From a bacterium (GTDB lineage Bacteria > SZUA-79 > Acidulodesulfobacterales > Acidulodesulfobacteraceae): a stretch of DNA of 64,000 bases. The stretch lies in the NCBI GenBank assembly GCA_021800805.1, contig JAJYYR010000001.1, positions 186,001 through 250,000 of the forward strand, written 5' to 3'. Within the stretch, counting starts at the first letter, position 1; each line of letters starts with the position of its first letter. A program made the position numbers and the translations under genes. The notes beneath the pieces are model-generated. The model saw only the letters and a program-made list of their open reading frames with translations, was not told the origin of the DNA and did not search any database. This document shows positions 53,348 to 64,000 of this stretch, one piece after another.

Positions 53348-54538
53348 ATGTCCAAAGAGAAATTTGACAGATCAAAGCCGCATGTCAACATAGGAACCAT
53401 AGGTCACGTCGACCACGGCAAAACAACATTAACCGCTGCCATCACTAAGGTTCTTGCTAGAAAAGGACAGGCTACTTTTAAATCATACGATCAGATAGAC
53501 AATGCGCCTGAAGAAAGGGAAAGAGGCATTACTATAGCGACTTCCCATGTAGAATATCAAACCGATAAAAGACATTATGCTCACGTAGATTGTCCGGGTC
53601 ATGCCGACTACGTAAAGAATATGATAACCGGAGCGGCTCAGATGGACGGAGCCATACTCGTAGTTTCCGCCGCAGACGGTCCTATGCCTCAAACCCGCGA
53701 GCATATACTATTAGCCCGTCAGGTAGGAGTTCCCTATATAGTGGTATTCTTAAACAAGGTTGATATGGTTGACGATCCCGAACTTTTAGAGCTTGTCGAA
53801 CTTGAAGTAAGGGAGCTTTTAACCTCCTATAACTTCCCGGGAGACACCGTCCCCGTTATAAAAGGTTCCGCCCTTAAAGCTCTTGAAGCCGAAGGCGACA
53901 ACGAATGGACTCAAAAGATAGTCGACCTTATGAACGCGGTAGACGAATATATACCGGTTCCGAAAAGAGACATAGATAAACCCTTCCTTATGCCCGTCGA
54001 AGACGTATTTTCCATCTCCGGCAGAGGAACTGTCGCAACGGGCAGGGTTGAAAGAGGTATAGTAAAAGTCGGAGAAGAAGTAGAGCTCGTAGGAATACTT
54101 CCCACATCCAAGACAGTGGTAACCGGCGTAGAAATGTTCAGAAAACTTCTTGACGAAGGTCAGGCGGGAGACAACATAGGCGTTCTTTTAAGAGGCAAAA
54201 AAAGAGAAGAAATAGAAAGAGGTATGGTTTTAGCCAAACCCGGCTCTATAACTCCGCATAAAAAGTTTAAAGTTGAAGCTTACATACTTACCAAAGAAGA
54301 AGGCGGACGTCATACCCCGTTCTTTAACGGTTATCGTCCCCAGTTTTATTTCAGGACTACGGATGTTACCGGAGTCTGCACTCTGCCTGAAGGTATCGAA
54401 ATGGTAATGCCAGGCGATAACGTGGCAATGACCGTAGAGCTTATAACTCCAATCGCCGCCGAAAAGGAACTCAGGTTCGCGATAAGGGAAGGCGGTCACA
54501 CGGTTGGAGCAGGCGTTATAACAGAAGTTATAGAGTAA
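53348..54538 (+). CDS. tuf: Elongation factor Tu
   Basis: Delivers aminoacyl-tRNA to the ribosome. 396 residues with P-loop GHVDHGKT (about 19-26), the RGITI effector region, [12 protein letters not shown] and NKVDMVDD. Domain II/III segments such as [18 protein letters not shown] follow. An AGGAGG site lies 7 bases before the ATG. Codon use is more even than in its neighbours, as expected for a highly expressed gene. Confidence 0.98.
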   Translation: MSKEKFDRSKPHVNIGTIGHVDHGKTTLTAAITKVLARKGQATFKSYDQIDNAPEERERGITIATSHVEYQTDKRHYAHVDCPGHADYVKNMITGAAQMDGAILVVSAADGPMPQTREHILLARQVGVPYIVVFLNKVDMVDDPELLELVELEVRELLTSYNFPGDTVPVIKGSALKALEAEGDNEWTQKIVDLMNAVDEYIPVPKRDIDKPFLMPVEDVFSISGRGTVATGRVERGIVKVGEEVELVGILPTSKTVVTGVEMFRKLLDEGQAGDNIGVLLRGKKREEIERGMVLAKPGSITPHKKFKVEAYILTKEEGGRHTPFFNGYRPQFYFRTTDVTGVCTLPEGIEMVMPGDNVAMTVELITPIAAEKELRFAIREGGHTVGAGVITEVIE

Positions 54539-54582
54539 TCTAATAAAAAACAAAGAAACGGAAAAAGGGGTCATAGAAAATA

Positions 54583-54732
54583 ATGAGAGAGATAATAACT
54601 CTGGCATGCGGCGAATGCAAGCAAAGGAACTATACTACGACAAAAAATAAAAAAATTTCTTCGGAAAAGTTGTCCGTAAAAAAGTATTGCAAGTTTTGCA
54701 AAACTCATACGGCGCATAAGGAAACAAAATAA
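54583..54732 (+). CDS. rpmG: 50S ribosomal protein L33
   Basis: A 49-residue gene: [17 protein letters not shown] at the N-terminus and [16 protein letters not shown] at the end, the zinc-ribbon (four-cysteine) form of L33. It lies between tuf and tRNA-Trp, the common rpmG-trnW-secE-nusG order. Confidence 0.95.
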   Translation: MREIITLACGECKQRNYTTTKNKKISSEKLSVKKYCKFCKTHTAHKETK

Positions 54733-54757
54733 AAATTTTAATATTTTAAATTAAAAT

Positions 54758-54834
54758 AGGCCAGTAGCTCCAACGGCTAGAGCATCGGACTCCAAATCCG
54801 AGTGTTGGGGGTTCGAATCCCTCCTGGCCTGCCA
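54758..54834 (+). tRNA. tRNA-Trp (CCA)
   Basis: Acceptor AGGCCAG with CTGGCCT, anticodon CCA in GACTCCAAATC, T-loop TTCGAAT, discriminator G and encoded CCA (54832-54834). Confidence 0.97.
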
Positions 54835-54882
54835 GTGCATCTTACTTTAATGAGAGAAAACATCAATACGGGAATATCAAAA

Positions 54883-55095
54883 ATGAAGAGCAATCCTGTT
54901 TCGGATTTTATTAAAAAAACAAAACAATATTTATACGAAGTTAAGACCGAACTTGGAAAAATAGTATGGCCGGATAAGGATAAAGCTACAAAAACTACAT
55001 ATGTAGTAGTAATTTTTATTGTGCTTGTTACCGCCTTTCTCGGCATTATAGACGTCTTTTTTTCTAAAATATTTTCATATTTTTTTCAAATTTAA
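54883..55095 (+). CDS. secE: Preprotein translocase subunit SecE
   Basis: Single-pass subunit of the SecYEG channel. About 70 residues: amphipathic NPVSDFIKKTKQYLYEVKTELGKIVWPDKDKA and one membrane helix TYVVVIFIVLVTAFLGIIDVFF. I place the start at ATG 54883 with a GGGA site upstream; ATG 54850 (11 residues longer) is an alternative. The reading frame extends further into tRNA-Trp, which cannot be coding. Confidence 0.9.
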   Translation: MKSNPVSDFIKKTKQYLYEVKTELGKIVWPDKDKATKTTYVVVIFIVLVTAFLGIIDVFFSKIFSYFFQI

Positions 55096-55132
55096 TATTA
55101 ATATAAATTAAAATTATAAATAAAATAAATTA

Positions 55133-55768
55133 ATGAGCAAAAAAGAACAAGAAAAAACGGAAGAAAATATCGAAGCCGGTTTGGAAATAAATGCGGCAGA
55201 CGTCAGCACCGGAGATAATACCGAAATAGACGAAATTCCTAAAAAATGGTATGTCGTCCATACTTATTCGGGCTTCGAGGACAATGTTAAATTAGCGCTT
55301 GAAGAAAGAATTGCGTCCAGCGGTTTTAAAAAATACTTTGGCGATATAATAGTTCCTAAAGAGGATATAATAGAGAAAACTGCTAAAGGCGGAAAGAAAA
55401 AGGTTAAAAGAAAATTTTTCCCGGGTTATATTTTCGTAAAAATGAACGTAAATACCGATTCGTGGCATTTGCTTAAAGCGACCCCCAAGGTTACCGGATT
55501 TGTCGGCAATCAGCTGGATCCTATGCCGGTCGACGATTCCGAAATGGAAAATATAGTAGCGCAAATAACCGAAGGTATTAAAAGACCTAAGGCGAAGATA
55601 GAATTTTCTAAAGGAGACGGCGTTAAAATTACCGAAGGTCCATTTTCAGGCTTTAACGGCGTGATTAACGAAATAAAACCCGACAAGAGCAAGTTAGAAG
55701 TTCTAGTTTCAATATTCGGCAGAGCTACCCCGGTCGAATTAGATTTTACCCAAGTAGAAAGAAATTAA
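55133..55768 (+). CDS. nusG: Transcription termination/antitermination factor NusG
   Basis: 211 residues. A 40-residue acidic extension precedes the usual KKWYVVHTYSGFEDNVKLALEERI. The NGN domain follows (about 40-145), with PGYIFVKMNV and PKVTGFVG. The C-terminal KOW domain has GDGVKITEGPFSGFNGVINEI. The acidic N-terminal extension is longer than in E. coli NusG (181 residues). Confidence 0.95.
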   Translation: MSKKEQEKTEENIEAGLEINAADVSTGDNTEIDEIPKKWYVVHTYSGFEDNVKLALEERIASSGFKKYFGDIIVPKEDIIEKTAKGGKKKVKRKFFPGYIFVKMNVNTDSWHLLKATPKVTGFVGNQLDPMPVDDSEMENIVAQITEGIKRPKAKIEFSKGDGVKITEGPFSGFNGVINEIKPDKSKLEVLVSIFGRATPVELDFTQVERN

Positions 55769-55803
55769 CTTTATTTATAAATAAATTTTAGAGGATAAAT
55801 ATT

Positions 55804-56232
55804 ATGGCGGTAAAGAAAATTCAGGCTATGGTAAAATTGCAAATCGTAGGCGGTAAAGCTAATCCCGCTCCGCCCGTCGGTCCAGCGCTTGGTCAGCATG
55901 GCGTAAATATTATGGAGTTTTGTAAACAGTTCAACGAGAGGACGAAATCTCAAGAAGGGACTGTAATACCGGTTGTACTTACGGTCTATGCCGACAGGTC
56001 TTTTGATTTTATTTTAAAAACGCCGCCTGCTTCAGTTTTACTTAAACAGTCTGCAGGCATAGAAAAAGGATCCAAGGAACCTAATAAAAACAAAGTTGCC
56101 GTTTTGACTAAAGCGAAAATAACGGATATCGCAAAACTTAAAATGCCCGATCTTAACGCAAATGAAATTGCTTCGGCAATGAAAATCATTGAAGGAACAG
56201 CAAGAAGCATGGGCATAGATGTCAAAGATTAA
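55804..56232 (+). CDS. rplK: 50S ribosomal protein L11
   Basis: 142 residues: [35 protein letters not shown] at the N-terminus and the rRNA-binding C-terminal domain with [10 protein letters not shown] at the end. Operon with rplA, 24 bases apart. Confidence 0.97.
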   Translation: MAVKKIQAMVKLQIVGGKANPAPPVGPALGQHGVNIMEFCKQFNERTKSQEGTVIPVVLTVYADRSFDFILKTPPASVLLKQSAGIEKGSKEPNKNKVAVLTKAKITDIAKLKMPDLNANEIASAMKIIEGTARSMGIDVKD

Positions 56233-56256
56233 ATACTATAAGGAGATGATACGGAT

Positions 56257-56964
56257 ATGAAAAAAAGAGGAAAAAAATATATCGATGCGTTGAAAAAAGC
56301 CGAGATTGACAATAAGGACTTTACATTAGACGATGCGTTTAATATAGTCGTCGATTCTCATCATGTAAAATTCGACGAATCCGTAGATGTTGCCATCAAT
56401 CTTGGAATCGATGTTAAGAAAAACGACCAACAGGTTAGAGGGGCGGTTTTACTGCCAAATGGAACGGGTAAGGAAGTTAAAATTCTTGTTTTTGCTAAAG
56501 GAGAAAAAGAACGCGAAGCTCTGGCTGCCGGAGCCGATTATGTAGGACAGGAAGATATGATTGCAAAAGTCCAGCAGGGATTTATGGATTTTAATAGAGT
56601 AGTTGCAACGCCGGATATTATGGCAAGCGTAGGCAAGCTCGGCAAAATATTGGGACCGAGAGGTTTAATGCCGAATCCTAAAGTAGGTACGGTTACTTTT
56701 GACGTGGGCAAAATAGTAAAAGAGTTGAAAGCGGGTAAAATAGAATTTAAAGCTGAGAAAAACGGAATTCTGCAGGCTTCTATAGGCAAGGTTTCGTTTG
56801 GGCAATCGAAGCTTAAAGAAAATTTTTTGGCGCTACTTGAAACTGTAAATAGATTGAAACCCGCTTCAAGCAAAGGGGTGTATGTCAAAAAAGTTTCTTT
56901 ATCTTCTACTATGGGCTTAGGCGTTAATATAGATATTCTTAAATTAAGAAATAATTTGATATAA
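56257..56964 (+). CDS. rplA: 50S ribosomal protein L1
   Basis: 235 residues: KKRGKKYIDALKKAEI at the N-terminus and VGKLGKILGPRGLMPNPKVGTVT in domain II. The C-terminal KGVYVKKVSLSSTMGLGVNI is standard. L1 usually represses its own operon by binding the mRNA leader; no such site was checked here. Confidence 0.97.
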   Translation: MKKRGKKYIDALKKAEIDNKDFTLDDAFNIVVDSHHVKFDESVDVAINLGIDVKKNDQQVRGAVLLPNGTGKEVKILVFAKGEKEREALAAGADYVGQEDMIAKVQQGFMDFNRVVATPDIMASVGKLGKILGPRGLMPNPKVGTVTFDVGKIVKELKAGKIEFKAEKNGILQASIGKVSFGQSKLKENFLALLETVNRLKPASSKGVYVKKVSLSSTMGLGVNIDILKLRNNLI

Positions 56965-56988
56965 AAATAATAATTAAAAATTTAATAT

Positions 56989-57084
56989 CGTCAATGACGG
57001 CAGGTTTATAAATCCTGTCCAGACAAAAAGAGCCTTATTATCCCGATTTTCTTTTAAATTGCTCTTGTTTTGCTTTTATTGACG
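56989..57084 (+). promoter_or_regulatory. L10 leader (rplJL autoregulatory RNA)
   Basis: The closing stem CGTCAAT (56989-56995) with ATTGACG (57078-57084) encloses a CAGG/CCTG hairpin (57001-57018) and an AAGAGC (57028-57033) with GCTCTT (57061-57066) stem. This layout, located in the rplA-rplJ gap, matches the L10 leader family, which binds the L10-L12 complex to repress translation. Identified by position and pairing only. Confidence 0.65.
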
Positions 57085-57123
57085 TATTAGAAAAAATTTA
57101 AAAGAAAGGAGGGGAGAAGAAAA

Positions 57124-57642
57124 TTGAAAAAAGATAGAAAGAATCAAGAGATTGAATTTTTGAAACACAACCTTGAAGCCAATCAGGCCGTCTTTATAAG
57201 CAGATATCAAGGATTAACCGTGGAAAAATTCAGTCTTTTAAGAAGACAAATGCGCAGTACAGGGGCATTACTTAAAGTGTTTAAGAACACGCTAAGTAAA
57301 ATCGCTTTTAAACAGACTCATGCCGAATCACTTTCAGAGTTCCTTGACGGACCTAATTTTTTAGTATTTACAAATGACCCGCTTGCCGGTTCGAAAGCGC
57401 TTTCTAAGTTTGCGCAGGAAAATCCAGACAACATCGAGATTAAGGCAGGTTATTATCAGACGATTCTTGATAGGAGCGCAATTATTACGCTTGCCACATT
57501 GCCTTCTAAGGATGTTTTAATTGCAAGATTTATGTCTGTTATTAAATCGCCTGAAATCCGCTTAGTTTTCACTTTGAGGTCGCCGGTTATAAAATTAATT
57601 AGAACGCTTCAGGCTGTAGAAGCCGCAAAAACTGCCGCATAG
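57124..57642 (+). CDS. rplJ: 50S ribosomal protein L10
   Basis: 172 residues: KKDRKNQEIEFLKHNLEANQAVFISRYQGLTVEKFSLLRRQMRSTGALLKVFKNTL, then a C-terminal helix that anchors L7/L12. The start is TTG 57124 with a strong AAAGGAGGGG site at 57107-57116. Confidence 0.95.
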   Translation: MKKDRKNQEIEFLKHNLEANQAVFISRYQGLTVEKFSLLRRQMRSTGALLKVFKNTLSKIAFKQTHAESLSEFLDGPNFLVFTNDPLAGSKALSKFAQENPDNIEIKAGYYQTILDRSAIITLATLPSKDVLIARFMSVIKSPEIRLVFTLRSPVIKLIRTLQAVEAAKTAA

Positions 57643-57707
57643 GCTAAATTTAAATTAATCAAATAATTTTTAAACTTTATTTATTTAACATTATCGGAGG
57701 AAAAATA

Positions 57708-58097
57708 ATGGCTATAACAAAAGAAGATGTTTTAAACTATATAGAAAATGTTTCTATAATAGAATTAAACGAGTTGATAAAAGCAATTGAAGAAAAATTT
57801 GGCGTCAAGGCAGACCAGTTCGCGATGGCGGCGCCTGCCGGAGGCGGTGCGGGCGCAGCAGCAGCACCTGCTCAGGCCGAAGAAAAAACCGAATTCGATG
57901 TTATTCTTTCCGGTGCGGGAGCTAATAAAATTCAGGTTATTAAGGTAGTCAGAGAACTTACAAGCTTGGGATTAAAAGAAGCTAAAGATTTAGTCGACGG
58001 AGCTCCTAAGCCCGTAAAAACGGGAGTCAATAAAGAAGATGCGCAAAAAATGAAAGTTAAGCTCGAAGAAGTCGGCGCTACCGTTGAAGTTAAATAA
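57708..58097 (+). CDS. rplL: 50S ribosomal protein L7/L12
   Basis: 129 residues: N-terminal helical dimerisation domain, an Ala/Gly-rich hinge (about 45-60) and the C-terminal [46 protein letters not shown] domain that contacts translation factors. Confidence 0.97.
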   Translation: MAITKEDVLNYIENVSIIELNELIKAIEEKFGVKADQFAMAAPAGGGAGAAAAPAQAEEKTEFDVILSGAGANKIQVIKVVRELTSLGLKEAKDLVDGAPKPVKTGVNKEDAQKMKVKLEEVGATVEVK

Positions 58098-58150
58098 ATT
58101 AAAATATAATTCTATTTAATTAAGTTAGAAAAACGGGAGTTTAAATTTAA

Positions 58151-64000
<5,850 letters not shown>

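Noticed and set aside
54802..54882. Longer secE starting inside tRNA-Trp
   Set aside because: The first codons are tRNA sequence; later starts give the normal SecE length.

Overview
The window is about 64 kb of AT-rich bacterial chromosome, densely packed with co-directional operons, with no phage, transposase or CRISPR array. Gene content (a FabK-type fatty-acid cluster, NuoH/N/L-like membrane subunits, MetV/MetF and indolepyruvate:ferredoxin oxidoreductase, zinc-ribbon L33, and the tRNA Thr-Tyr-Gly-Thr-tuf array) suggests a Gram-negative, mostly anaerobic proteobacterium-like organism. From memory it resembles uncultured delta-proteobacterial sulfur-cycling lineages such as Acidulodesulfobacterales, but this assignment is an inference and was not tested.

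Layout. 1-6.8 kb: fatty-acid synthesis (fabH-fabK-fabD-fabG-acpP-fabF), then rpiB and glyA. 6.8-12.5 kb: nrdR, the riboflavin genes ribD-ribE-ribBA-ribH, nusB, a TusA-like gene with an in-frame UGA that replaces the catalytic cysteine (candidate selenoprotein, 11470-11739), and rph. 12.5-19.8 kb: a sigma70-like promoter, a fluoride (crcB-motif) riboswitch, and a six-gene membrane complex of the group 4 hydrogenase/complex I superfamily. Its large subunit has lost the nickel-binding cysteines (Ehr type). Three related palindromes lie in frame inside three consecutive genes of this operon. 19.8-27 kb: a frameshifted coiled-coil ORF, fxsA, a possible small RNA, a phosphate-type MFS transporter, a PHP phosphoesterase, rdgB and a glcD/glcF pair. 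27-35.2 kb: a lipid kinase on the minus strand, then a plus-strand operon with an acyl-CoA dehydratase activase-like protein, an HtrA-like protease, metV, metF, iorA, iorB and a family 4 uracil-DNA glycosylase.

35.3-43.3 kb: NfeD/slipin pair, then the pentose phosphate genes gnd, a cyclase-family hydrolase where a lactonase would be expected, and zwf on plus; tkt, tal and a stand-alone LigD phosphoesterase domain on minus. 43.4-52.7 kb: DoxX, tRNA-His, a TetR-controlled tusA-like/dsrE unit with a clear palindromic operator, a two-component system with a Spy-like basic periplasmic protein, an MFS transporter, DUF488, a Na+/H+ antiporter, a nitroreductase and dut. 52.8-64 kb: tRNA-Thr-Tyr-Gly-Thr, tuf, rpmG, tRNA-Trp, secE, nusG, rplK, rplA, L10 leader, rplJ, rplL, rpoB, and rpoC running off the window.

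The most interesting points are the candidate Sec-TusA with a SECIS-like hairpin, the fluoride riboswitch in front of an Ehr-type complex, and the protein-coding palindromes in that operon.
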